A stretch of DNA of 64,000 nucleotides from Subdoligranulum variabile (GTDB lineage Bacteria > Bacillota > Clostridia > Oscillospirales > Ruminococcaceae), in assembly GCA_004552305.1 (NCBI GenBank), contig SFOX01000025.1:14613-78612 (forward strand), given 5' to 3'. A program made the translations under genes and the position numbers. Under the pieces are notes generated by a model. That model saw nothing but the letters and a program-made list of their open reading frames with translations, made no database searches and had not been told where the DNA came from. Shown in pieces: positions 1 through 7,813 of this stretch. The first letter of the stretch is position 1. Each line of letters opens with the position of its first letter.

Positions 1-1019
1 AGTTGGAGGGGCAGATCGCAGAGATCACCACACAGATCGAAGCCGTGACCGCTGCCAAGCAGGAGGCGCAGCAGCTGGTCGCCGAGCGCCGCAACATCGA
101 GGCTGCCGCCGCGGAAGCGCTGAACCAAAAGCAAGCCGAGTACGATGCCAACCTTGCCCAGTGCAAGACCCAGATGGGGGCTATGCAGATGCTGGACAAC
201 GGCGGCGCGCTGGCGTACATAGCGCAGGCCAAGAGCCTGTACGAGGTTTTGACCTTTTCCGAAACGCTGCGCCAGATGAGCGCCCAAAACAGCGCCACGC
301 TGACCCGCCTGAACGACGAAGCCGACGCGCTGGAGCTGGCGCGTCAGGCTACCGAGGCTGCCACCGCCGAGGCGGAAGCCGCCGAAGCCGCGCTGGCAGA
401 GCAGGAAGCGCAGCTGAACGATTCGGAATCCCAGCTGGAAAGTGCGCTGCAGCAGGCAAACTCTGCCCTGTCGGCGCAGCAGGCTGCGCAGGAGGCACAA
501 AACCTTGTGACCAAGGCAGCCCAAGCCGCCTACTATAAGGCGATAGCCGAGCTGGACGCCTACAACCGCGCCCAAGGCGACAAGTACGGCGCCAACCTGC
601 ATTTTACCAGCCTGGATTTCGGCAACCCGCTGCCCGGACATTACACCATCACCAACACCTTTTCCAGCCCCGACCCGTGGGGCAAGCCGCACAACGGCAC
701 CGACTTTGCCGCCGGCAACGGCACGCCCATCTACGCCGCCGCAGACGGTATCGTCAGCGTGGCGCGCTCGCATTCCAGCTACGGCAACTACGTTATGGTC
801 ACCCACGGACGTGCCGACGACGGCAACCTGTACGAAACCCTCTACGCGCATATGAGCAGCTATGTCGTTTCCGCCGGGACCCCCGTTGCCAAGGGCGACC
901 TGCTGGGCTATGTGGGCAACACCGGCAGCGTGTGGGGCGCCTACGGCGGCTACCACCTGCATTTGGAGATCCGCATCAACAACGTCCGCGCCAACTCGCT
1001 GAACTACATTCCGCATTGA
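1..1019 (+). CDS. M23 (LytM) peptidoglycan endopeptidase, 5' end outside the window
   Basis: Cell-wall peptidase expected to cut peptide cross-links outside the membrane. The frame is already open at the left edge, so the signal peptide and true start are not visible. The first two thirds of the visible part is an Ala/Gln/Glu-rich stretch almost free of Gly and Pro, typical of a coiled coil. The last ~115 residues are the M23 domain, with zinc-ligand motifs HNGTD (first His codon at 690) and HLHLE (954-962) both intact. Coiled coil plus LytM is the EnvC/NlpD-like layout linked in other bacteria to daughter-cell separation. A second M23 gene starts 10 nt downstream, so the pair is probably one transcript. 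Family assignment is firm; the exact division role is inference. Confidence 0.88.
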   Translation, partial: LEGQIAEITTQIEAVTAAKQEAQQLVAERRNIEAAAAEALNQKQAEYDANLAQCKTQMGAMQMLDNGGALAYIAQAKSLYEVLTFSETLRQMSAQNSATLTRLNDEADALELARQATEAATAEAEAAEAALAEQEAQLNDSESQLESALQQANSALSAQQAAQEAQNLVTKAAQAAYYKAIAELDAYNRAQGDKYGANLHFTSLDFGNPLPGHYTITNTFSSPDPWGKPHNGTDFAAGNGTPIYAAADGIVSVARSHSSYGNYVMVTHGRADDGNLYETLYAHMSSYVVSAGTPVAKGDLLGYVGNTGSVWGAYGGYHLHLEIRINNVRANSLNYIPH

Positions 1020-1029
1020 GGCTTTTTCT

Positions 1030-2505
1030 ATGACTTCCACTGCCATCAGAACTCCCCGCGCTGTCCGCCGTTTTACCCTTGGGCAGTTTTTATATGATGT
1101 CGGCTTTTGGGTCGAATACACGCTGGTGCGCATCCGGCGCAGTACTGCCTCGGCGGCGGGCTATGCCGCCGAATCGCTGGAAAACCTGCTGCTGCTCGTG
1201 CTGCGCCCGCTGGTGCAGGGGCTGCTGGCGCTGCGGCAAACCCTTGCCCACCCGCTGCAGCTGCTGAAGTTGACCGTTCTGACTGCGCTGTGCGCACTGC
1301 TTGTTGTGTTTGTGCGTACCGGGCTGACGCTGCCCTTTGTTTTGCGGGTCAGCGTTGCCGGGCAGGATGTCGGTCTGGTTGCCAGCGAGCAGGAATTTGA
1401 CGCCGCCCACAGCGATGTGCTGGCGCGCGTGCAGGCGGCACAGGCGCTTTTGCAGGCTGCCGGGCAGCCCACGCCCGACTGGGATATGGAGCCAAGCTAC
1501 ACGCTGACCATTGCGCCGCCGGGCAGCACCGTGATGAACGAGCGCCAGATCACCAACGCCATTCTGACTGCCAGCGGTGGTGAGATCACCCAAGCCACCG
1601 CCGTGTATCTGGACGATACCCTGCTGTACATCACCACCGAGGGCAACCACCTGCGCAGCTTTTTGGACAACATCAAGGCGGCATGGCGCACACCCGCCGG
1701 CGGCACCGTGGGCTTTGTACACGACCTGCAGCTGGTGGACGGCATCTACCTGACCGCCTCGGTTTCCGGCTACAAGGACGTGCTGGCGGGGCTGCTGGCA
1801 TCGGCGGACACCCTGCAGACCAAGGTCGTGACCCACGACACCTACACCCAGCCCATCGACTACGAAACCCAGACCGTACCCGACGACAGCCTGCCCTTTG
1901 GACAGATGGTCGTAGTGCAGGAGGGGCAGCCCGGCAGCCGCTATGTCACCTATGAAACCACAACCGTCAACGGCGAGGTGACCGATATGCAGATCATCGG
2001 CATTTCCACCATAAACGACGCCGTGCCGGAAGTCGTCCACGAGGGCACCCGGCTGGAAAACGGTATGATCGGCAAGCTGGGCACCGGCACCTTTATCTGG
2101 CCCGTGCCCAACTACCGCCATATCAGCCGCTGGGCCAACCTGAACCGCGGCAGCCGCGGCTACCACCAAGGCGTGGACATTGCCGCGCCCTCCGGCACGC
2201 CGATCTATGCTTCCGACGCCGGTACCGTCATCACCGCCGAGTACCACCATCACCCCCAGAGCTGGGGCAACTATGTGGTCATCGACCACGGCAACGGCTA
2301 CAAGACGCTGTATGCCCATATGACCAGCTACGTCGTGCAGATGGGCGACACCGTCGAGCAGGGGCAGCTGATCGGCTATGTGGGCAGCACGGGATATTCC
2401 TTCGGCAGCCACTGCCACTTTGAGATGTACCGCGACGGCACGCTGTTCAGCGCGAAGGAGGTTTTCCCCAATATGCCGACGTGGAACCCCAATTTTACAA
2501 AATAA
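1030..2505 (+). CDS. Membrane-anchored G5 + M23 peptidoglycan endopeptidase
   Basis: Predicted wall hydrolase of 491 residues. Residues ~1-80 are basic and cytoplasmic, ~83-106 form one hydrophobic segment (LTALCALLVVFV core), ~270-345 look like a G5 domain (YETQTVPDDSLPFG start), and ~365-480 are an M23 domain. Zinc ligands are present: H379 and D383 in YHQGVD, and H463 in HCHFE. Known architecture: similar Clostridia proteins attach to the membrane and use G5 to bind cell-wall glycans while M23 cleaves stem peptides. It follows the previous M23 gene after 10 nt and is followed by a strong terminator, so this closes the operon. No missing catalytic residue was seen. Which cross-link is cut cannot be read here. 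Confidence 0.9.
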   Translation: MTSTAIRTPRAVRRFTLGQFLYDVGFWVEYTLVRIRRSTASAAGYAAESLENLLLLVLRPLVQGLLALRQTLAHPLQLLKLTVLTALCALLVVFVRTGLTLPFVLRVSVAGQDVGLVASEQEFDAAHSDVLARVQAAQALLQAAGQPTPDWDMEPSYTLTIAPPGSTVMNERQITNAILTASGGEITQATAVYLDDTLLYITTEGNHLRSFLDNIKAAWRTPAGGTVGFVHDLQLVDGIYLTASVSGYKDVLAGLLASADTLQTKVVTHDTYTQPIDYETQTVPDDSLPFGQMVVVQEGQPGSRYVTYETTTVNGEVTDMQIIGISTINDAVPEVVHEGTRLENGMIGKLGTGTFIWPVPNYRHISRWANLNRGSRGYHQGVDIAAPSGTPIYASDAGTVITAEYHHHPQSWGNYVVIDHGNGYKTLYAHMTSYVVQMGDTVEQGQLIGYVGSTGYSFGSHCHFEMYRDGTLFSAKEVFPNMPTWNPNFTK

Positions 2506-2528
2506 CGACATTTTTTAAACGTTTACCG

Positions 2529-2558
2529 GCGGCTGCCCTTGGGGCAGCCGCTTTTTTT
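2529..2558 (+). terminator. Intrinsic terminator after the M23 pair
   Basis: GCGGCTGCC and GGCAGCCGC arms flank a short loop and are followed by seven T residues. It separates the M23 operon from the YtrA-type operon, whose promoter starts 11 nt later. Confidence 0.9.
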
Positions 2559-2569
2559 GCGCTGCCCTC

Positions 2570-2622
2570 TTGACAACTGTGTATACTGTGTGTATACTGT
2601 ATATATCGAATGTGTACAGTTC
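2570..2622 (+). promoter_or_regulatory. Promoter and likely self-operator of the YtrA-type operon
   Basis: TTGACA at 2570-2575, a 17-nt spacer and TATACT at 2593-2598 make a near-consensus sigma-A promoter. The block GTGTATACT is repeated in tandem at about 2579 and 2590, and each copy holds the palindrome GTATAC. A further TGTACA lies at about 2611-2617. GntR/YtrA repressors usually bind TA-rich palindromes over their own promoter, so this is the probable operator (inference). Confidence 0.75.
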
Positions 2623-2642
2623 GAGCCTAAGGAGTCATTTTT

Positions 2643-3014
2643 ATGGAAATTTTTCTGTCCAACGCAGGGCAGGAGCCGATCTACGCGCAAATCGCCCGGC
2701 AAATCAAGCAGCAGATTTTGTCCGGGCAGCTGCGCGCGGGCGAGCCGCTGCCCAGCATCCGGCTGCTTGCCAAGGAGCTGCGCATCAGCGTCATCACGAC
2801 CAAGCGCGCCTATGAGGAGCTGGAGGCTGACGGGTTCATTGTGACGCAGGCGGGGCGCGGCAGCTTTGTGGCTGCCCAAAACCCCGCCCTGCTGCGCGAG
2901 GAACATCTGAAAAGAATGGAAAGCTGCCTGCAAAACGCCGTAGACGCGGCGCGGCTGGGCGGTATTTCCTGCGAGGAAGCGTGCGAAACGCTTCGCCTTT
3001 TGTGGGAGGGTTGA
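2643..3014 (+). CDS. GntR-family (YtrA subfamily) transcriptional repressor
   Basis: DNA-binding regulator of 123 residues. Residues ~10-75 form the winged helix typical of GntR proteins (YAQIARQIKQQILSG, then PSIRLLAKELRIS, then TTKRAYEELEADGFI). The remaining ~50 residues are a short helical tail with no ligand domain, which is the YtrA subfamily signature. The start ATG follows an AAGGAG site at 2629-2634. It is the first gene of an operon with an ABC ATPase (3-nt gap) and its permease, the standard YtrA arrangement in Firmicutes, where the regulator usually represses the operon until cell-envelope-active compounds appear. The inducer here is unknown. Confidence 0.93.
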   Translation: MEIFLSNAGQEPIYAQIARQIKQQILSGQLRAGEPLPSIRLLAKELRISVITTKRAYEELEADGFIVTQAGRGSFVAAQNPALLREEHLKRMESCLQNAVDAARLGGISCEEACETLRLLWEG

Positions 3015-3017
3015 GTT

Positions 3018-3875
3018 ATGCCATACACTGCTAAGCTGCAGGGCATAGAAAAACACTATACATCGTTTACTTTGGGTCCCGTGGACTGGGAGCTGCCCGC
3101 CGGGATGATCGTAGGGCTTGTGGGCGAGAACGGCGCGGGCAAGACCACCCTGCTGAAAATGCTGTGCGGCGCGCTGCGCCCCGATGCCGGGCAAATCGCC
3201 CTGTGGGATACTTCCCCCGCCGATGCTGCCGCGCGGGCGCGCATCGGCGCCGTGTTTGAGGACGCCTTTTTCCCGGACTGCTTCACCGCCAAGCAGGTGG
3301 GCAAATGCCTGCGCGGCGTGTTTGGTGCACGCTGGAGCGACGAAAAATATAACGCCTTCCTGCACAATTTTGCCCTTGACAGCGGCAAGCCTATCAAGGA
3401 GTACAGCCGCGGTATGCGGATGAAGCTGAGCCTTGCGGCGGCGCTGGCGCACGACCCCGAGCTGCTGGTGCTGGACGAGGCGACCTCCGGGCTGGACCCC
3501 GTGGTGCGCGGCGAGCTGCTGGACCTGCTGCTGGATTACATTCAGGACGAGCGCCGCACCGTGCTGCTGAGCAGCCACATCACCACCGATCTGGAGCAGA
3601 TCGCCGACCGCATTGCCTACCTGCACCGTGGCAGACTGCTGTTCTGCGAGGACAAGGACGAGCTGCTGCAGCAGTACGGTCTGCTGCGCTGCGCCCAAGG
3701 TGACTTAGCGCGCCTGCCGGCAGGCTGCGCCGTGTACACAAGGCAGGGGGCTTACGGCTGCGAAACGCTGGTCAAGAGCCGCGCCGCCGCGTGCGCCGCC
3801 CTGCCGGACGCCGTCTGCGACCCCGCCGGAATTGACGATATTATGCGCTTTACCAGTGGGAGGGACGACCAATGA
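3018..3875 (+). CDS. ABC transporter ATP-binding protein (YtrA-operon exporter)
   Basis: ATPase subunit of a two-gene ABC exporter, 285 residues, cytoplasmic face of the membrane. Visible motifs: Walker A GENGAGKTTLLK (residues ~36-47), ABC signature YSRGMRMKLSLA, Walker B LLVLDEATSGLDP, and the switch His in LSSHITTDLEQ. Order and length fit drug/bacitracin-type exporters. The last ~70 residues are a C-terminal extension common in this group. The stop codon overlaps the start of the permease gene by 4 nt (ATGA), so the two are translationally coupled. Substrate unknown; YtrA-linked systems are often induced by cell-wall antibiotics. Confidence 0.93.
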   Translation: MPYTAKLQGIEKHYTSFTLGPVDWELPAGMIVGLVGENGAGKTTLLKMLCGALRPDAGQIALWDTSPADAAARARIGAVFEDAFFPDCFTAKQVGKCLRGVFGARWSDEKYNAFLHNFALDSGKPIKEYSRGMRMKLSLAAALAHDPELLVLDEATSGLDPVVRGELLDLLLDYIQDERRTVLLSSHITTDLEQIADRIAYLHRGRLLFCEDKDELLQQYGLLRCAQGDLARLPAGCAVYTRQGAYGCETLVKSRAAACAALPDAVCDPAGIDDIMRFTSGRDDQ

Positions 3876-4546
3876 AGGGCTTGCTTTATAAAGATTTTCA
3901 GCTTTTGCGCAACAGCTACAGCCGCAATATCCTGACAGTTCTGCTGCTGTACGCAGCCATTATCCTTCTTACACGGCAGATTTTTGTCGCCTATGCGCTG
4001 GTTTTTCTGGCGGGGGTATACGTTTCGTCCACCATCAGCTTTGACGAGCAGGCGCATTGGGACAGCTACGCCCGCACGCTGCCGGTTTCGGCCGGGCAGA
4101 TCGTGGCAGCCAAGTACCTGCTGAACCTTGTATTTATGCTGGCGGCGGCGGTGTGCGCCCTGCTGCTGTCGGCGCTGCTGCCGCTGAGCGCCGGTATCGT
4201 CGGGGATGCCGCTGCCGTTCCCCTGCCGGATCAGCTTTCCGGCATTTTGGGCAGCGGTGCGGTGTCGCTGCTGGCCAGCAGCCTTACCCTGCCCATCTCC
4301 TACAAATTCGGCGGGGCGCGGGCGCGCAGCTTTGTGGGCACGGCGTTTCTGGTTTTGTTCGTTCTGGCATTTCTGCTGATGCGCAGCCTGCCCGCGGGCT
4401 TTATACACGACACCGTCGCTGCGCTGAATGCCGTCAGCGAGCAGCAGGTCTGGCTTTGGGTGGTGCTGATTTTTGCCGCCGTGCTGGCGCTGTATGCGGC
4501 AAGCGGCGCCGTGTGTGTGCGCATTTACAAAAACAACGCGCGGTAA
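3872..4546 (+). CDS. ABC-2 type permease partner of the YtrA-operon ATPase
   Basis: Integral membrane protein of 224 residues with about six hydrophobic segments (roughly 20-37, 42-58, 82-103, 126-142, 153-172, 190-212). It begins with MKGLLYKDFQLL, the usual cytoplasmic start of ABC_2-like permeases in Firmicutes, and carries the SYARTLPVSAGQIVAAKYL stretch typical of the ABC2 permease-2 group. It overlaps the ATPase gene by 4 nt and ends the operon. Expected to form a dimeric exporter with that ATPase. No substrate can be assigned. Confidence 0.85.
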   Translation: MKGLLYKDFQLLRNSYSRNILTVLLLYAAIILLTRQIFVAYALVFLAGVYVSSTISFDEQAHWDSYARTLPVSAGQIVAAKYLLNLVFMLAAAVCALLLSALLPLSAGIVGDAAAVPLPDQLSGILGSGAVSLLASSLTLPISYKFGGARARSFVGTAFLVLFVLAFLLMRSLPAGFIHDTVAALNAVSEQQVWLWVVLIFAAVLALYAASGAVCVRIYKNNAR

Positions 4547-4566
4547 GGAAAAATGCCGGTTTTTGC

Positions 4567-4595
4567 TTGACAAAGTTCCCGGTATTTGCTATAAT
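4567..4595 (+). promoter_or_regulatory. Promoter of rpsF-ssb-rpsR
   Basis: TTGACA (4567-4572), 17-nt spacer, TATAAT (4590-4595): a full-consensus sigma-A promoter. An untranslated leader of about 75 nt precedes rpsF. Such leaders can hold an S6:S18 autoregulatory RNA in other bacteria, but I could not trace that structure here. Confidence 0.92.
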
Positions 4596-4677
4596 AAATT
4601 GCTGTGCTGAACGGCACAGTTTATCCTTGCCTTTCTCTTGCAGAAAGGCCATACGTCCAAAAGGAGGTGCACAGAAT

Positions 4678-4962
4678 ATGGCTAAGTACGAAACCATGAT
4701 GGTTACCACCGCTGCAGTTGACGAGGAAGCTGCTACTGCTCTCGTGAACAAGTTCAAGAACCTGATCGCAGCAAACGGTACGATTGATTCTGTTGATGAT
4801 TGGGGCAAGAAGCGTCTTGCTTATCCCATCAACGATGAGACCGAGGGTGTGTACACGGTGATCCGCTTTACCAGCAACCCCGATTTCCCGGCGGAGCTGG
4901 ATCGTATTTTCAAGATCACTGAAGGCGTTCTTCGCAGCATGACCATTGCTGTTGAGGAGTAA
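4678..4962 (+). CDS. rpsF: Ribosomal protein S6
   Basis: Small-subunit ribosomal protein of 94 residues that pairs with S18 on the platform of the 30S subunit. It starts MAKYETMMV and contains DWGKKRLAYPINDETEGVY, the hallmark S6 core, and ends MTIAVEE without the Glu-rich tail of enterobacteria. The ATG at 4678 is chosen because AAGGAGG lies 11 nt upstream at 4661-4667; the longer open frame upstream is non-coding and runs through the preceding permease gene. First gene of rpsF-ssb-rpsR with 11-nt spacing to ssb. Confidence 0.97.
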   Translation: MAKYETMMVTTAAVDEEAATALVNKFKNLIAANGTIDSVDDWGKKRLAYPINDETEGVYTVIRFTSNPDFPAELDRIFKITEGVLRSMTIAVEE

Positions 4963-4973
4963 GGAGTACCAAA

Positions 4974-5450
4974 ATGCTGAATGTTGTTGCCATTATGGGT
5001 CGCCTTGCGCGTGACCCCGAGCTGCGTCAGACTACCACCGGCAAGAGCGTTGCCTCGTTCACCATTGCGTGTGACCGTGGTCGCCGCGATGCCAACGGTC
5101 AGAATGTGGCCGACTGGATCCCCGTTACGGCGTGGGACCGCACGGCCGAGTTTGTGTGCAAATATTTCCAGAAAGGCTCTTTGATTGCCGTTGACGGTCG
5201 TTTGCAGAGCCGTTCCTATCAGGATAAAAACGGAAATAACCGCACGGCAATCGAAATCGTAGCCAACAACGTCAATTTTGCCGGTCCTAAATCCGCAAAC
5301 GCCGCCCCGATGGGTGATGCCGGTTACGGCGCACCCATGGCAGAACCCGCTGCCCGTCCCGCCATGCAGCAGCCGTCCGCCGCCAGCTATTCTGCCGGCA
5401 GCAATGACGACTTTGCGCTGATCGAGGACGAAGGCGACCTGCCCTTCTAA
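4974..5450 (+). CDS. ssb: Single-stranded DNA-binding protein
   Basis: Binds and protects single-stranded DNA at forks and recruits repair and replication partners. Length 158. Residues ~1-105 are the OB fold (MLNVVAIMGRLARDPELRQ start, DWIPVTAWDRTAEF, KGSLIAVDGRLQSRSY). Residues ~106-145 are a Gly/Ala/Pro-rich flexible linker, and the last residues DEGDLPF are the acidic tip that docks partner proteins. The position between the S6 and S18 genes is the classic Firmicute order. Start ATG follows AAGGAG after a short gap. Confidence 0.97.
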   Translation: MLNVVAIMGRLARDPELRQTTTGKSVASFTIACDRGRRDANGQNVADWIPVTAWDRTAEFVCKYFQKGSLIAVDGRLQSRSYQDKNGNNRTAIEIVANNVNFAGPKSANAAPMGDAGYGAPMAEPAARPAMQQPSAASYSAGSNDDFALIEDEGDLPF

Positions 5451-5492
5451 TTCAACAAATCAAACGTACAACTCTAAAAGGAGGTTACCACA

Positions 5493-5780
5493 ATGGCTAT
5501 GGATCGTTCTTCCCGTCCGATGCATCGCGGCCGCAAGAAGGTTTGCAGCTTCTGCATTGATCGCGTTGAGCATATCGACTACAAGGATCTGCCCCGCCTG
5601 CGTAAATACGTCAGCGAGCGCGCCAAGATCATTCCCCGCCGTGTGACCGGTACCTGCGCTTTCCATCAGCGTGAGCTGACGGTTGCCATCAAGCGTGCCC
5701 GTTATATGGCTCTGATGCCCTACTGGCTTCCTTTTTTGCCTGTCAATAAACTGAATGGGTCGCTTGCAAACCTTCGGTAG
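5493..5780 (+). CDS. rpsR: Ribosomal protein S18 with a repeat-derived C-terminal extension
   Basis: S6 partner in the 30S subunit. Residues 1-77 are a normal S18 (CSFCIDR, HIDYKDLPRLRKYVSERAKI, PRRVTGTCAFHQRELTVAIKRAR, MALMPY). The family normally stops two to four residues after this PY motif; here the frame continues for about 18 more residues to R95. The DNA for most of that tail, from about 5742, is a copy of an intergenic palindromic repeat found again at 49147 and, more loosely, at 53640. The gene's natural end has evidently been replaced by the repeat. AAAAGGAGG at 5476-5484 sets the start. Confidence 0.95.
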   Translation: MAMDRSSRPMHRGRKKVCSFCIDRVEHIDYKDLPRLRKYVSERAKIIPRRVTGTCAFHQRELTVAIKRARYMALMPYWLPFLPVNKLNGSLANLR

Positions 5781-5956
5781 GTTTGTAGGGGACGCATAGC
5801 GGGCGGGGCTTGCCCCGCCCGCTACCATATACTATAATGAATAGAATGGGTTGGCTTGTAGGGGCGGCATATATGCCGCCCGCCACAGCCGTCCCGATAA
5901 TGCGGTATAACGGGTAAACCGCACGGGACGCATATATGCGTCCCCTACAAGCCTGC
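5742..5956. repeat. Composite palindromic repeat (family R1) over the rpsR 3' end
   Basis: Contains in order the leader GTCAATAAACTGAATGGG, a GTAGGGGACGCAT half-site, GCGGGCGGGGCTTGCCCCGCCCGC, the string GAATAGAATGGGTTGGC, the palindrome GGGCGGCATATATGCCGCCC and a second GGGACGCATATATGCGTCCC module. The middle part is an inverted near-copy of 49261-49312, and the leader matches 49147-49185. It lies between rpsR and the convergent kinase gene and has no gene of its own. The remaining 80 nt up to 6040 show nothing recognisable. Confidence 0.85.
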
Positions 5957-6040
5957 CGAAAAAGGGCGAAGTTTTAATTTTAACGAGCTACTACACATTC
6001 CATAGACCTTTTGTTTTGGGATATTACGCGCAGGCACGCC

Positions 6041-7690
6041 TTATTCCGACGCTGACTCGGCGCTTTCGCTCACCGGGTCGGTGCTTTCGGGTTCGTTGCT
6101 GGCGGCGGAGGCGACCAGAGAATCATCGCGTTCGCCCGCGATGCTCACAATGACGACCACCTTGCCCGCGTTGAACCGCGTGCCGACCGAAACACTGGTT
6201 TCCGCCACGCAGCCCGCTGCCATCGTGCCGTCGTTTTCGACAATGGTCATCTTGTATTGAATTTCCAGCGCGTCCAGCTTTTTGCTGGCGTTGGCTTGGG
6301 TGTAGCCGAGGATGTCCGGCATTTCCACCAGATTGGGTCCCTTGCTGACGACGATCTGCAAAATCTGGTTGGATTCGGTTTTCAGCGTACCCGCCAGCGG
6401 GTCCTGGCTGATAATCACGCCTGCCGCCACGTCGGAGGAGTTCTGCTCGGTCAGCACAAAGCGGTAGCCCGCATACAGGTCGCTGTCCTTGACCTCATCG
6501 GCGTAATTTTTGCCCACCAGATTCGGCACAGTCTGAATCTCGCTGCCGGAGTCGGCATCCTGTGAGGTGACCGGCGGCGGGGTGGGTACCGGCGTGGGCG
6601 TGTCGTCGCGGCGGCGGGCAAAGCTCCACACCAGCAGCAGCATCAGCACCACAATGACCACCAGCGACACCGCCATAATTTTGCGGGTGCTGATTTGGTT
6701 TTCGCCGCGCTCAAACATCGCGTTGGCAACATTGGGGTCGGTCAGGGCGCTCATCAGCTCGGGTACAGTCTGCATACGCCGGGCGGGGTCCAGCCGCAGC
6801 GAACAGCCCAGCACCTGCGAAAACCAGGTCGGCACGCCCGCCTCCAAGCTGTGGGCGGACTCTAAGCTGTCGCGCACCTTGCGCTGGGGTGCGGCAATCG
6901 GCGTTTGTCCGGTGACCATCTTGTAGCAGACAGCGCCCAGCGCGTACACATCGGTGTACCGCCCGCTGAATTCCGCCGCCGAATATTGCTCCGGCGCGGC
7001 GTAGCCGGGGTACAGCTGCGCCTTCAGCTCGCTTTCGCCGGTGCGCAGCGCCAGCGTGCCGTAGCCGGTCAGCCGGGCAGCGCCGTCGATGGGCAGCAGG
7101 ATGTTGTCCGGGCAGATGCCGCGGTGGATCAGCCCCGATGTGTGCAGCAGCGCCACACCCTCCATAATCGGCTGCAGCAGGGTGCGCGCCTCGGCAGGGG
7201 TCAGCGTGCGGCTGCGCAGGCTCAGGTAATGGGTCAGCGTCATCCCCTTTTGGGTTTCCTCCACCGCATAGACGGTGTTGTTTTCCTCCCAGACGTCCAA
7301 AATGGTGGAAAGTCCCGTGGCGGGGGTCAGCTCGCGCAGGTCATCGTACAGATCCTTAAAATCCATACGGCTGGTCTTGAACAGCACCTCCCTGCCCTCT
7401 TTGGGCATCAGCGCACCCTCGGGGCTGCGCCCGTTGCACAGGGTCACGGGGAAGTATTCTTTGATCAGGACAAAGCGCTTTTCCTCGTTCAGCACGGCGC
7501 GGTAGGTCAGCCCATCGCCATCGGCGCTGATGTAGCTGCCCACCGTGTATTTGCCGCCCACCAGCTCCGTACCCAGCGGCAGCGCGCCCTCGGGGTTTTT
7601 GTTTTCCAGCGAGCGGGCGCAGTGGGGGCATTCTCCGTGAAAGCCGCCCGGCAGCGCCTGCAGGCAATGGGGACACAGATGTTGCGGCAT
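6041..7690 (-). CDS. Zinc-ribbon/PASTA serine-threonine pseudokinase
   Basis: Membrane protein of 549 residues built like PrkC/Stk1. Residues 6-24 are a zinc ribbon (CPHC...CPHC), ~47-320 a protein-kinase fold, 338-357 a transmembrane segment, then a Pro/Thr linker and two PASTA domains (starting VPNLVG and EMPDILG). The fold keeps the beta-3 Lys (K77 in LIKEYFP) and APE, but the HRD motif reads HRG (189-191) and the DFG motif reads GYG (209-211), so both catalytic Asp residues are Gly. Relatives with the IKEYFP motif normally have HRDISPDN and DFG. The start at 7690 has AAAGGAG just upstream. PASTA repeats suggest it senses muropeptides or lipid II, but it probably cannot phosphorylate by the usual mechanism. 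Confidence 0.9.
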   Translation of the reverse strand: MPQHLCPHCLQALPGGFHGECPHCARSLENKNPEGALPLGTELVGGKYTVGSYISADGDGLTYRAVLNEEKRFVLIKEYFPVTLCNGRSPEGALMPKEGREVLFKTSRMDFKDLYDDLRELTPATGLSTILDVWEENNTVYAVEETQKGMTLTHYLSLRSRTLTPAEARTLLQPIMEGVALLHTSGLIHRGICPDNILLPIDGAARLTGYGTLALRTGESELKAQLYPGYAAPEQYSAAEFSGRYTDVYALGAVCYKMVTGQTPIAAPQRKVRDSLESAHSLEAGVPTWFSQVLGCSLRLDPARRMQTVPELMSALTDPNVANAMFERGENQISTRKIMAVSLVVIVVLMLLLVWSFARRRDDTPTPVPTPPPVTSQDADSGSEIQTVPNLVGKNYADEVKDSDLYAGYRFVLTEQNSSDVAAGVIISQDPLAGTLKTESNQILQIVVSKGPNLVEMPDILGYTQANASKKLDALEIQYKMTIVENDGTMAAGCVAETSVSVGTRFNAGKVVVIVSIAGERDDSLVASAASNEPESTDPVSESAESASE

Positions 7691-7722
7691 GGCGAAACAC
7701 TCCTTTGGTCTTGGGCTGTAAC

Positions 7723-7787
7723 AAAAAAGAGAAGATATCGCCACAAAAGAGATGCTGCGGGTACTCTTTTCTGTTCTATCTTCTCTT
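7723..7787 (-). terminator. Long-stem terminator of yebC
   Basis: On the minus strand AAGAGAAGATA (7777-7787 side) pairs with TATCTTCTCTT (7727-7737 side), an 11-bp perfect outer stem; AAAAGAG/CTCTTTT forms a nested inner stem. A run of T follows. It lies between yebC and the kinase gene. Confidence 0.8.
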
Positions 7788-7813
7788 GCTTTTTATTGCG
7801 ATGCTGCGCTTGA

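Noticed and set aside
1090..2511. Long open frames opposite the M23 gene and opposite many other genes
   Set aside because: They mirror GC-rich coding sequence, have Gly/Ala/Arg/His/Gln-skewed composition, no ribosome sites and no family motifs.
5460..5828. Minus-strand frame across rpsR
   Set aside because: It overlaps a conserved ribosomal gene and starts within repeat DNA; no homology by eye.
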